Origin: Yersinia massiliensis
Lineage (GTDB): Bacteria > Pseudomonadota > Gammaproteobacteria > Enterobacterales > Enterobacteriaceae
Reading direction: 5' to 3'
Length of the DNA stretch: 64,000 bases
Assembly (NCBI RefSeq): GCF_003048255.1
Contig: NZ_CP028487.1
Span: 62,001-126,000 of the forward strand
Shown here: piece by piece, positions 9,751-17,803 of the stretch
How positions within the stretch are numbered: the stretch's first letter is position 1
Layout: each line of letters starts with the position of its first letter
The notes under the pieces: generated by a model
Told to the model about the DNA's origin: nothing
Database searches by the model: none
Seen by the model: only the letters and a program-made list of their open reading frames with translations
Made by a program: the position numbers and the translations under genes

Positions 9751-10944
9751 ATGTTTGAGAAACGCTACCGGATAACCTTGCTGTTTAACGCTAACAAAGT
9801 GTACGACCGGCAAGTGGTGGAAGGCGTCGGCGAGTATTTGCAGGCTTCACAATGTGACTGGGATATTTTTATCGAGGAGGATTTTCGTTGTCGTATCGAT
9901 AATATCCGCGATTGGTTGGGGGATGGTGTTATTGCTGATTTTGATGATCGGCAGATAGAGCAGCTGCTGGTGAATGTCGATGTCCCTATTATCGGTGTTG
10001 GCGGGTCATATCATCAACCAGAGGACTATCCGGCAGTTGATTATATTGCGACGGATAATCGAGCCTTGGTCGAGGCTGCATTTATGCATCTCAAAGAGAA
10101 GGGGCTAAACCGTTTTGCTTTTTACGGCCTTCCCGCCAGCAGTGATAAACGCTGGGCGCAAGAGCGGGAGTATGCTTTCCGTCAATTAGTGGCGGCGGAG
10201 CAATATCAGGGTGTGGTCTACCAAGGGATGGCTACGGCACCGGCTAACTGGCAATACACCCAGAATCGGCTGGCCGATTGGGTACAAACTCTTCCTCATC
10301 AGACGGGGATTATTGCGGTGACAGATGCAAGGGCGCGTCATTTATTGCAAGTGTGCGAACATCTGGATATTGCCGTCCCAGAAAAACTGAGTGTTATTGG
10401 CATCGATAATGAAGAGCTGACGCGCTATTTGTCGCGTGTCGCGCTTTCTTCAGTGGCGCAAGGCACGCGGCAGATGGGGTATCGGGCGGCTAAGTTGCTG
10501 CACCAACGCTTAAACCAACGTCAGAAGCAGCAAGAGATGCAGCCGTTGCAGCGGATTTTGGTACCGCCAGTCAAAGTTATCGCCCGTCGCTCAACAGATT
10601 TTCGTTCGCTACGCGATCCTGCGGTTATTCAGGCGATGCATTACATTCGCCATCATGCTTGCAAAGGAATTAAGGTTGAGCAGGTGCTGGATGCGGTCGG
10701 CATGTCGCGCTCAAATCTGGAAAAACGGTTTAAGGACGATATCGGGCAGACGATCCATGGTGTGATTCATGAAGAAAAGTTGGATCGGGCGCGCAATCTA
10801 CTCTCTGCGACCTCGTTACCCATCAATGAAATCTCGCAAATGTGTGGCTACCCGTCACTGCAATACTTCTATTCGGTATTCAAAAAGGGCTATTCCATCA
10901 CACCGAAAGAACACCGCGATAAATATGGCGAAGTCAGTTATTAA
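9751..10944 (+). CDS. xylR: Xylose operon activator (AraC family)
   Basis: A 397-residue regulator (E. coli XylR has 392). The N-terminal ~280 residues are a LacI/periplasmic-binding-type xylose sensor (FEKRYRITLLFNANKVYDRQVVEGVGEYL...). The C-terminal ~100 residues are an AraC-type DNA-binding domain with two helix-turn-helices, the second read as INEISQMCGYPSLQYFYSVFKKGY. I chose the ATG at 9751, just after CAGGAGCC; the frame is open further upstream but that reads through the xylH end. With xylose it should activate both xylAB and xylFGH. Confidence 0.96.
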   Translation: MFEKRYRITLLFNANKVYDRQVVEGVGEYLQASQCDWDIFIEEDFRCRIDNIRDWLGDGVIADFDDRQIEQLLVNVDVPIIGVGGSYHQPEDYPAVDYIATDNRALVEAAFMHLKEKGLNRFAFYGLPASSDKRWAQEREYAFRQLVAAEQYQGVVYQGMATAPANWQYTQNRLADWVQTLPHQTGIIAVTDARARHLLQVCEHLDIAVPEKLSVIGIDNEELTRYLSRVALSSVAQGTRQMGYRAAKLLHQRLNQRQKQQEMQPLQRILVPPVKVIARRSTDFRSLRDPAVIQAMHYIRHHACKGIKVEQVLDAVGMSRSNLEKRFKDDIGQTIHGVIHEEKLDRARNLLSATSLPINEISQMCGYPSLQYFYSVFKKGYSITPKEHRDKYGEVSY

Positions 10945-11017
10945 CCCTGCGGTGCCGCGATACATTTATATTTAGTCAGTCTTGGCACATGATTTACCCA
11001 CCGGCTCGATCTAATGA

Positions 11018-11046
11018 ATAGCGCGCTACCATAAACGCGCTATAAT
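11018..11046 (+). promoter_or_regulatory. Probable selC promoter
   Basis: A perfect TATAAT occurs at 11041-11046, 26 bp before the mature tRNA end, at a suitable distance for a short 5' leader. The -35 region is weak. GCGCG/CGCGC repeats surround it. Confidence 0.5.
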
Positions 11047-11071
11047 CACCGACTTAGATCATCATATCTAT

Positions 11072-11166
11072 GGAAGATCATCGTCCCCGGTGGGGCGGCT
11101 GGACTTCAAATCCAGATGGGGCCGCCAGCGGTCCTCGGCAGGTTCGACTCCTGTGATCTTCCGCCA
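11072..11166 (+). tRNA. selC: tRNA-Sec (selenocysteine, UCA anticodon)
   Basis: A 95-nt tRNA starting GGAAGATCATCGTC and ending in GATCTTCCGCCA, so the long selenocysteine-type acceptor stem pairs fully and CCA is encoded. The anticodon loop reads CTGGACTTCAAATCCAG, giving anticodon TCA. A long extra arm follows (GGGGCCGCCAGCGGTCCTC...). It reads UGA as selenocysteine with SelB. selC is a classic island-insertion site in enterics, and here its 3' end forms the left attachment repeat. Confidence 0.98.
11145..11158 (+). repeat. attL core of the island (in selC 3' end)
   Basis: CGACTCCTGTGATC within the T-arm and acceptor stem of selC is repeated exactly at 28063-28076. The integrase gene begins about 170 bp inside this copy, so it is the expected left attachment core. 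Confidence 0.85.
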
Positions 11167-11277
11167 ATTAGCCTCTCCTGAACTCCACTGTCTCAAGTAA
11201 ATCCCCTATAATACCCGCAATTACTGCTAATTATGTTCTCCCGAGGTCAACTGTCTCTACCAGAATCAAGTGCATTC

Positions 11278-11297
11278 TGGGGGCATAATGGGGGGCA
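11278..11297 (+). repeat. Left copy of a 20-bp island-end repeat (candidate integrase arm site)
   Basis: TGGGGGCATAATGGGGGGCA matches 27985-28004 at 19 of 20 positions in the same orientation. Both lie about 60-130 bp inside the attachment cores. A related inverted copy overlaps the integrase start (around 11305-11327, read as TGGGGGCATCTCAAAATGGG on the minus strand). Confidence 0.6.
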
Positions 11298-11328
11298 TGA
11301 TTTATAGCCCCATTTTGAGATGCCCCCA

Positions 11329-12549
11329 ATGAAGCTAACAGTCAGACAAATCGACACAGCCAAGCCCAAAGAGAAGCCGTACAAGCTATCTGATGGTGGA
11401 GGCCTCTACCTTGAAGTAACCACCAACGGCTCACGCTACTGGCGTTTAAAGTATCGTTATGCCGGTAAAGAAAAGCGCCTTGCCTTCGGCGTTTATCCTG
11501 AGGTTTCTCTCGCTCAAGCCCGTGAAAAGCGTGAAGCTGCGAAAAAGTTACTATCTGCTGGAAGCGATCCCGGAGAGCTAAAGAAAGCAGAGAAAATCGC
11601 CCAAAAGCTTAACTATGAAAATACCTTCGAAGCTATTGCCCGTGAATGGCATCAGTTGAGAGCGGATCGTTGGTCATTACGTTATCGCGATGAAATTATT
11701 GATACCTTTGAAAAGGATATTTTCCCCTACATTGGTAAACGCCCTATAGCTGAAATTAAGCCCATGGAATTGCTGGAAACCCTTCGCCGGATGGAAAAAC
11801 GCGGCGCGTTAGAGAAGATGCGCAAAGTTAGGCAGCGCTGTGGTGAAGTATTCCGTCATGCGATCGTGACCGGACGCGCTGAATACAATCCTGCCCCCGA
11901 CCTCGCTACAGCCCTCGCAACACCAAAGAAAACGCATTTTCCTTTCCTGACTGCCGAAGAGCTTCCTCACTTTCTTAGAGATCTTGCAGGCTATACCGGG
12001 AGTGTTATTACCAAGACTGCAACTCAAATCATCATGCTGACAGGGGTACGAACTCAGGAATTACGTTTTGCCCGTTGGGAGGATATTAATTTTGAAAAGC
12101 GGCTCTGGGAGATCCCTGCTGAAGTCATGAAAATGAAACGGCCACACATCGTTCCGATGTCGGATCAGGTTGTCGCGCTCTTTGAATCACTGAAGCCCAT
12201 TACGGGGCTATATCCGCTGGTATTTGTCGGACGTAATGATCGTACCAGGCCGATCTCAAAGGAAAGCGTTAATCAGGTGATTGAGTTGTTGGGATATAAA
12301 GGAAGGCTGACAGGGCACGGTTTCCGCCACACTATGAGTACCATCCTGCATGAAGAAGGCTTTAACTCAGCGTGGATTGAAACGCAGCTTGCGCATGTGG
12401 ATAAGAACGCGATACGTGGGACATATAACCATGCTCAGTATTTGGAGGGGCGTAGGGAAATGATGCAGTGGTATGCGGATTACATTGCTGAGTTTATCAA
12501 AGTTGGCACAATCCCACAGTCTAAAAGGGTATCGTGGCGGATAGCATAA
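11329..12549 (+). CDS. Tyrosine-recombinase integrase (P4/CP4 type)
   Basis: A 406-residue site-specific recombinase for insertion into selC. The N-terminal DUF4102-type arm-binding domain is recognisable (LTVRQIDTAKPKEKPYKLSD, GGGLYLEV). The catalytic residues are present: Arg in LTGVRTQELRFARW, the HGFRH box (His-x-x-Arg) in GHGFRHTMSTILHE, the second His in LAHVDKN, and a Tyr in the AIRGTYNHAQYLEGR tail. ATG 11329 (MKLTVRQ) gives the usual family start; ATG 11320 is possible. The start overlaps GGGGGCA-type repeats, so the enzyme may bind its own promoter. Confidence 0.95.
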   Translation: MKLTVRQIDTAKPKEKPYKLSDGGGLYLEVTTNGSRYWRLKYRYAGKEKRLAFGVYPEVSLAQAREKREAAKKLLSAGSDPGELKKAEKIAQKLNYENTFEAIAREWHQLRADRWSLRYRDEIIDTFEKDIFPYIGKRPIAEIKPMELLETLRRMEKRGALEKMRKVRQRCGEVFRHAIVTGRAEYNPAPDLATALATPKKTHFPFLTAEELPHFLRDLAGYTGSVITKTATQIIMLTGVRTQELRFARWEDINFEKRLWEIPAEVMKMKRPHIVPMSDQVVALFESLKPITGLYPLVFVGRNDRTRPISKESVNQVIELLGYKGRLTGHGFRHTMSTILHEEGFNSAWIETQLAHVDKNAIRGTYNHAQYLEGRREMMQWYADYIAEFIKVGTIPQSKRVSWRIA

Positions 12550-12560
12550 ATCCATATGAC

Positions 12561-12592
12561 AGCCATCTAGATGCGCCCGCATCTAGATGGCT
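12561..12592. terminator. Perfect 14-bp palindromic hairpin between converging genes
   Basis: AGCCATCTAGATGC and its exact complement flank a GCCC loop in the 68-bp gap between the integrase and the nucleotidyltransferase gene, which converge here. It would form a very stable hairpin in either transcript. There is no run of T on either side, so termination is likely but not certain. Confidence 0.6.
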
Positions 12593-12617
12593 AATAGAAT
12601 TAATATTTGTTGATGCG

Positions 12618-13448
12618 CTATTTTTTTTCAGCTGATGAAATTAACTCTAAATTCAGCTGTTTACAGTACAGATGAGAATTGACTTGTAAGCCACCTTTGC
12701 CTGACCAACTGGCAAGATCTTGCCGGAGCTTGGATAGCCTTGTGCTGGTAATGTAACTTGTCCTAAAACGCTCAAGTTCATCACTAACTAATGTCTGATT
12801 TGAATAAACATTCAGCGATGATGCCAAAAAATGGCATAGGCGGTCACCTAACATGAGTACTTCTTTACCATAGATAGTGCGCAATATTCTGATTAAAGCA
12901 CTGTTTACATCTGGGGTATGTTCTAGTACCAAGTCGAGGCGACCAGTATGTAGATCAGTAAGCCATGAGTCATTTGTGATGATCCTATCATTTTGAATAT
13001 CATAAAGAACTGAATCCCATGACATTAGAGTCGTATTCAGCAGACTCTCCACATCTCTTTGAATGATAAAATGATGTTTAAATGCCCAAGTCTCCTCAAG
13101 GCTCCAGATATCAATGTCAACATTGAAGTCCCTAACCCTGAAGCCACCAAATTTATTTTCAGTTATCTGCTGCAAACCATAATCAGAAAGAGCTTTATGA
13201 AGATGTCTCTTGGAACCAGCAAAAACTAAGTCTATATCAGAACGAAACTGGTGAGCCGTAAAAAGACCAATATCACGGATAAGCCCACCAAAAACATACA
13301 GATGTGCCTGCTGCGACAGCGCCTTGATCAGCGCCGTCTCGCTTTGTCTTCCTCCCCGACCAGATTTGATGTAATACTTTATCCGGCGCTTAAGAAGATT
13401 CTCATTTCTGACGACATTCGTACTGGTGGAGTTTTGCGAGTTCATCAT
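12618..13448 (-). CDS. Nucleotidyltransferase with poly(A)-polymerase-type head
   Basis: A 276-residue cytoplasmic protein. Residues 53-59 read FGGLIRD and 70-75 SDIDLV, the GG...RD and D-x-D motifs of the poly(A) polymerase/CCA-adding branch of the Pol-beta nucleotidyltransferase fold. A later FNVDIDIW segment could give the third metal carboxylate. At 276 residues it is much shorter than PcnB or Cca, and the C-terminal part is not one I recognise. It overlaps the end of the dGTPase-like gene by 47 bp, so the two are probably one operon. It could modify an RNA, protein or nucleotide; the substrate is unknown. It is not an obvious CD-NTase of CBASS. Confidence 0.7.
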   Translation of the reverse strand: MMNSQNSTSTNVVRNENLLKRRIKYYIKSGRGGRQSETALIKALSQQAHLYVFGGLIRDIGLFTAHQFRSDIDLVFAGSKRHLHKALSDYGLQQITENKFGGFRVRDFNVDIDIWSLEETWAFKHHFIIQRDVESLLNTTLMSWDSVLYDIQNDRIITNDSWLTDLHTGRLDLVLEHTPDVNSALIRILRTIYGKEVLMLGDRLCHFLASSLNVYSNQTLVSDELERFRTSYITSTRLSKLRQDLASWSGKGGLQVNSHLYCKQLNLELISSAEKK

Positions 13449-14817
13449 GTAATGCTATCAGATAACTGTCAGTCATGCCCGAAATCGCATCAGCGAGCAA
13501 CTGAGCCTCTTTGTAATGAGCTGGTAAGTCGTTTTCTTGTTCAAAAATACGACGATAATTTTCCGAAATACGACCATAAACATAACGACCAAATGGTGTA
13601 TCCCATTGAGAGTCATCTGTTGCACGGCCTTTAATTCCGAGCCAAAGCATATCCATTAGGCCCTTGATATAGTTAGAGCCTTTTAGCTCAAGCTTAAGGA
13701 CACTACTGTGCTTGTAGCCCCTAGAACTATCAAATTTCTTCAATACCTTACACAAGTTTCTACCATGGCTTTCAGACACCAAGTCCTTGATTTGACAATT
13801 GTCATTCAAAAACTTGTTGATATTATCTTTAAATGCGATAACAACCGCATCAACAAGCTCTGCGATAGCATAGACACGAAACTTTTGCATGCTCATATCA
13901 TTAAGCTCTGCAGGGGAAAGGTCTTGTTGCGCGTAGGTCGTATGATCTTTTTTGCAATTATCCACAACGCGTGCCGCAACAACATCCTCTTTACAAAGCT
14001 GATGACACTGAATGAAGTCCATAAGGTCGTGAAATGAGGCAAGCCCTTTTTTCACAATATCTTCAGCATCAAGTACTGAGTAGGCGATGTCATCACAAGC
14101 TTCCATTAGGTAGGTAAATGGATGACGAACACCTTCGCACAAGCCAGTTTTTTCCCAGACATCATGCACAACATCTTTCTCTGAAAGGAAGAAACCATGT
14201 TTAGTCCATAGCTCGGAATTTGCATCCGACGATATGGGGTACTTGATCATTGATGCTAGGGTGGCATAGGTAAGATTTAGCCCATAATTATCATTTAAAA
14301 TTTGAAGCTTAGTCACCAAACGAAATGTCTGGGAATTCCCATCAAAACGACGAAAATCGTCATAAATTTTTTCTTCATACTCTTTAGTTTTTTCAGGCAG
14401 GTTTTTTGTAAACCATTCACTCATAGCTTTCTCACCTTGATGCCCAAAAGGTGGATTGCCCATATCATGCACCAAACCAATTGTCGCTAGCAGTGCTGGT
14501 ACATCGCGCTCAAGGCAGATATCTTCGCGAACATCCTTGAATATCTCATCTTGAAGCTCAAAAGCCAGTCGCATGCCGATCCCTCTCGACAAATTAGCCA
14601 CTTCATGTGAATGAGTAAGGCGTGTTCTGACACTATCATTTTTATCCAAGGGAAAAACTTGTGTTTTGTCTGCTAGCCGACGAGTAGGTGCAGCGAAGAG
14701 GATACGGTCAAAATCACGTTCTATCTGCTGCCTACCTTTGGAAGTATCTTGGGATGAATCCTTATTTTCTTTTTTGGGTTTACGCCGATTACTGTTTAAG
14801 AGGTCATTCCAATGCAT
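13402..14817 (-). CDS. dGTPase-like HD-domain triphosphohydrolase
   Basis: A 471-residue HD hydrolase resembling deoxyguanosinetriphosphate triphosphohydrolases (E. coli Dgt has 505). Metal-binding motifs are intact: RLTHSHEV near residues 67-72, the HD of GLVHDMGNPPFGHQG at 117-118, and EACDDIAYSV near residue 240. The family cleaves dNTPs to deoxynucleoside and tripolyphosphate. Some dGTPases and related HD enzymes are known phage-defence proteins that deplete dNTPs. It is first in a two-gene operon with the nucleotidyltransferase. Being mobile-island cargo, it is likely an extra copy beside a housekeeping dgt, but that cannot be checked here. Confidence 0.88.
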   Translation of the reverse strand: MHWNDLLNSNRRKPKKENKDSSQDTSKGRQQIERDFDRILFAAPTRRLADKTQVFPLDKNDSVRTRLTHSHEVANLSRGIGMRLAFELQDEIFKDVREDICLERDVPALLATIGLVHDMGNPPFGHQGEKAMSEWFTKNLPEKTKEYEEKIYDDFRRFDGNSQTFRLVTKLQILNDNYGLNLTYATLASMIKYPISSDANSELWTKHGFFLSEKDVVHDVWEKTGLCEGVRHPFTYLMEACDDIAYSVLDAEDIVKKGLASFHDLMDFIQCHQLCKEDVVAARVVDNCKKDHTTYAQQDLSPAELNDMSMQKFRVYAIAELVDAVVIAFKDNINKFLNDNCQIKDLVSESHGRNLCKVLKKFDSSRGYKHSSVLKLELKGSNYIKGLMDMLWLGIKGRATDDSQWDTPFGRYVYGRISENYRRIFEQENDLPAHYKEAQLLADAISGMTDSYLIALHDELAKLHQYECRQK

Positions 14818-15053
14818 GAGAGTTCCTGATGAAGATGTGGTCCACTAAAGTTTCATACATATTAACAATGGAATATTTTAAAAATCATGACTAACCGCAC
14901 AAAAAAAAGAACATAAGCACATGATATTATTAGTTCTGCAATTATTTTTAGCCTGAATGCCGTTAAACAAAAATCACAATCATTCCGAATGGTGAAACAT
15001 TGTTTACCATTCTTTTTGACTACCAAAATCCAGCGTTTGAAGCGCAATTAAAA

Positions 15054-15088
15054 TTGACATTATCGTCAAAAATGACGATGATTACGTC
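15054..15088 (+). promoter_or_regulatory. Promoter and 18-bp palindrome at the methyltransferase start
   Basis: A perfect TTGACA (15054-15059) is followed, with a 17-bp spacer, by GATGAT (15077-15082), a fair -10. Transcription would then begin at or next to the ATG at 15089, giving a leaderless mRNA; no Shine-Dalgarno sequence is visible. Inside the spacer, ATCGTCA-AAAA-TGACGAT (15062-15079) is a perfect inverted repeat that could be an operator. Confidence 0.5.
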
Positions 15089-15757
15089 ATGAGATATCCA
15101 GGCGGAAAAGGCAAGTGCTACCAACGGCTCATCAACTTGATGCCCGAGCACCAAACGTACATTGAGACGCACTTAGGCGGAGGCGCAGTTATGCGCAACA
15201 AACTACCCGCTGAAAAAAGTATTGGTGTAGATCTTGATAGCAAAGTCATTGAACAGTGGCGTAAAACGGTGCCATGTATGTGTGAACTCATTAACGATGA
15301 TGCCCTGTCGTTTCTTAGCTCATTTCCATTTAAGGGACATGAGTTAGTTTACGTTGATCCACCATATGTTCACAGCACCCGGAAACGCAGCCGAATCTAT
15401 CGACATGAATACAGTGATGATAACCACCGACAACTGCTTGAAAAGATATTATCACTAACATGTAACGTTATGATTTCTGGATATGAAAACTCACTATACA
15501 ACGAAATGTTAGCAAGTTGGCGCTGCGTCAAATTTAACGCAAAAACCCACACTGGTATTCGAGAAGAAAGCGTGTGGATGAATTATGCCCCACCAGCAAA
15601 GCTTCATGATTCACGTTATCTAGGTAACAACTACAGAGAAAGACAAACCGTTGCTCGTCGTCGTGCCCGCTTGTATGACCGGATCGAGCAGATGGAGCAA
15701 ACAGAGCGTAGTGAATTAATTCAATGGCTGAATTCCAAATATGGTCTGGAGACAGTA
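15089..15757 (+). CDS. DNA adenine-N6 methyltransferase (D12 class)
   Basis: A 223-residue orphan-type adenine methyltransferase; the stop codon ends at 15760. It has the N-terminal cofactor motif RYPGGKGK, the FxGxG-equivalent ETHLGGGAV, and the catalytic motif YVDPPY (DPPY near residue 91), in the order of the Dam/D12 family. It is short and resembles phage-type D12 enzymes more than host Dam. The TGA stop overlaps the ATG of the next gene (ATGA), which suggests the methylase and the glycosylase work together. The recognition sequence cannot be predicted. Confidence 0.9.
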
Positions 15758-16602
15758 TGACTCAGCGCGGAGCTGTAATTATAGGGCCAACTATAATCAA
15801 CCTCGATTTTCCTGCGGCTGATCAAGCCATACTACCAGGAGTAATGTGGGGAAGGATTGAAGCATTTCCCTCCCCTGCATACTGGGCTTACCAAGTCTTT
15901 GCTCGCCGGTTGGAAGTTAATACAGTTAATTACAAACTGGGGCGGACCTTAAAAGAGGAAGTAGGAGCCTGCTTACTTGGTGGACATGGAATACCTGCAG
16001 CAATAGGCATTGCTGCATTTAACCTCTTAAAAACATATGGAGCATTTGAAGCATCATCTCCTTCAGAAGAGCTTCTTTACGAATGGCTTTCTCAGCCGAT
16101 TGATACAGGTAGTAAATCAGTGCATTACCGTTTTGCAAAGCAGAAATCCCGTTATCTAGCCGCAGCCTTGAACAAATTAGATGTCGAAACACCACCACTT
16201 GAATCAGGCCGACAGCTCCGCGACTGGCTAACTACTATTCCGGGTATTGGCTATAAAACAGCATCATGGGTAGCACGAAATTGGCTTGGTGCAGATGATA
16301 TTGCAATATTAGATATTCACATTCTGCGAGCTGGCCTATTGGCTGGCTTTTTCCCTCAAGACCTAACTGTTGAACGCGATTATCTGAAGCTTGAACAACT
16401 GTTCATCCAGTTTAGTGAATCAATGGGAGTGAAAGCCTCAGAGCTCGATGCTCTCATTTGGTACGAAATGCAGGCATCATCAAGTACAGTTTTTACTTTA
16501 CTTGAATCTTCGAGAGGTCAACCACTTACAAAACTTAAACCACGTTTAACGCGAGCCAAGAACCGCCAAACCGACACCAGCCAAACAGTCCTCCAGTTTT
16601 AA
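15757..16602 (+). CDS. OGG1-like HhH-GPD DNA glycosylase/lyase
   Basis: A 281-residue helix-hairpin-helix glycosylase. LTTIPGIGYKTASW carries the hairpin and the Schiff-base Lys (residue 167), and AILDIHI carries the catalytic Asp (residue 186). Their 19-residue spacing equals Lys249-Asp268 of human OGG1, so a bifunctional base-excising, strand-nicking enzyme is expected. ATG 15757 is chosen over 15724 because it makes a 4-base ATGA overlap with the methyltransferase. OGG-like proteins are known accessory genes in some QueC-containing (type IV) CBASS loci. The target base is unknown. The last 57 bp overlap the converging nitroreductase-like gene. Confidence 0.82.
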   Translation: MTQRGAVIIGPTIINLDFPAADQAILPGVMWGRIEAFPSPAYWAYQVFARRLEVNTVNYKLGRTLKEEVGACLLGGHGIPAAIGIAAFNLLKTYGAFEASSPSEELLYEWLSQPIDTGSKSVHYRFAKQKSRYLAAALNKLDVETPPLESGRQLRDWLTTIPGIGYKTASWVARNWLGADDIAILDIHILRAGLLAGFFPQDLTVERDYLKLEQLFIQFSESMGVKASELDALIWYEMQASSSTVFTLLESSRGQPLTKLKPRLTRAKNRQTDTSQTVLQF

Positions 16603-17220
16603 ACTGGCGCACCATTCATTGCCTGTAATTCCTAGGGGACAAAAATTACATGCAAACGCTTCTGCTACAAGTGCCATCTGGCCTGTTAAAACACCTGCGT
16701 CACGCCATACAAGGCTGTCCGCGTATTCGTACTTAGCTGCCGTCATCCCTGGTTCCGCAATAAGCCTAATAACGATGCCAGATTGAATATCAAGTACTGG
16801 CAATAATTCATTGCGTACAACGTCCCTTGTCTGATTTGGCTGTGAAAGTAACGCCAACGCGTGCTTGTCCGGTAAGTAGAGTTGCCACCCATCCATTTCT
16901 GGCAAGGAAAGAACAATATGTATAGGGTGAATTGCACCAGCGGAAGGTGCTGGCCGTTGGGTTAGTGCGAAGCCTAAGCGAGAATGCCCTACAACCATTT
17001 CTCTCGCAACTAACCAGAGCCATTCAGAAAGTATATATTGATCCAATGACCCAAACTCACGTCTTGTTCTACGTGAGTCTATCACTGAACGCACTGGCGG
17101 CAGTAAATTACCTTCCGATGGAGGTGGTAGAAAAAAAACCTCCTCTATCGGCCATTCAATGGGTCGGTATGTGAGAGGTTGTCTGCGCGGAAAAGGGCTA
17201 CCTAAGTCTGTCCAGTCCAT
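16546..17220 (-). CDS. Nitroreductase-family (SagB-like) oxidoreductase
   Basis: A 224-residue FMN-type oxidoreductase by family resemblance. Landmarks are SRRTRREFG (flavin-phosphate binding, near residue 49), RPAPSAGAIHPIHI, the LVWRDAGVLTGQMALVAEA helix, and the closing VGLAVLGSR. The PSAGA-hP motif is typical of SagB/McbC-type dehydrogenases, which oxidise azolines, and of nitroreductases. It is the last gene of a four-gene minus-strand operon; its ATG lies 23 bases inside the end of the QueC-like gene. Its substrate might be a product of the neighbouring enzymes. It shares 57 bp, tail to tail, with the glycosylase gene. Confidence 0.75.
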   Translation of the reverse strand: MDWTDLGSPFPRRQPLTYRPIEWPIEEVFFLPPPSEGNLLPPVRSVIDSRRTRREFGSLDQYILSEWLWLVAREMVVGHSRLGFALTQRPAPSAGAIHPIHIVLSLPEMDGWQLYLPDKHALALLSQPNQTRDVVRNELLPVLDIQSGIVIRLIAEPGMTAAKYEYADSLVWRDAGVLTGQMALVAEAFACNFCPLGITGNEWCASLKLEDCLAGVGLAVLGSR

Positions 17221-17803
17221 ATCCTACTTCATCCAAAACCTGAAAATACTTATTGCACCCACGGCAATTACCGCATGGGATATTTGCTTTGTGACAACTA
17301 TGTGCCCATGCAAGTCCACCCGGAGTGACGCCAGAAACCCTAACCAACTCAGTTGTGGAAAGTTCTATTGCTGGGGCTTCAACGATCATGTTGCCTTCCT
17401 GAAAAGACATCAGCTCACTGATTTTATCCACAAAAGCTAGCGTACCATCTAAATGGGAGCTATCAGACTTCACTGTCCCTATCCAGAGGTGAGTGACACC
17501 AAACGTAATAGCTTTCATTGCAGCAAGCGAAATTAGCATTTGATTACGATAAGGCCACCAATCACTGGTCGGTGCGTTAGAATCGGCCTCTGCTCCCGCC
17601 ATGTCCCCAGACCCTAAAGAGCTACAATCTACTTTAATGACATGATGTTCAATTTTCAGGGCGCTACAGATTGCACTAGCTGCTTTTATTTCAGCTTGCG
17701 CAGCACGTTGCCCATAATCTAAAGTAATGGCTATATCTGGTCGTTTCCACCATGCAATTGCTATAGAGTCCATGCCACCAGAGAGCAATAAAGCTGTCTT
17801 CAT
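17198..17803 (-). CDS. QueC-like 7-cyano-7-deazaguanine synthase family protein
   Basis: A 201-residue PP-loop ATPase. Residues 8-13 are SGGMDS, PYRN at 84-87 fits the QueC (P)xRN motif, and the C-terminal zinc site is complete with Cys170, 177, 180 and 183 (SCHKANIPCGNCRGC). Housekeeping QueC turns 7-carboxy-7-deazaguanine into preQ0; divergent members act in type IV CBASS and Qat defence. No queD, queE, tgt or dpdA lies nearby. Start 17803 is chosen because its ATG overlaps the kinase stop (ATGA) and gives the usual MKTALLLSGGMDS start. Confidence 0.88.
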   Translation of the reverse strand: MKTALLLSGGMDSIAIAWWKRPDIAITLDYGQRAAQAEIKAASAICSALKIEHHVIKVDCSSLGSGDMAGAEADSNAPTSDWWPYRNQMLISLAAMKAITFGVTHLWIGTVKSDSSHLDGTLAFVDKISELMSFQEGNMIVEAPAIELSTTELVRVSGVTPGGLAWAHSCHKANIPCGNCRGCNKYFQVLDEVGYGLDRLR

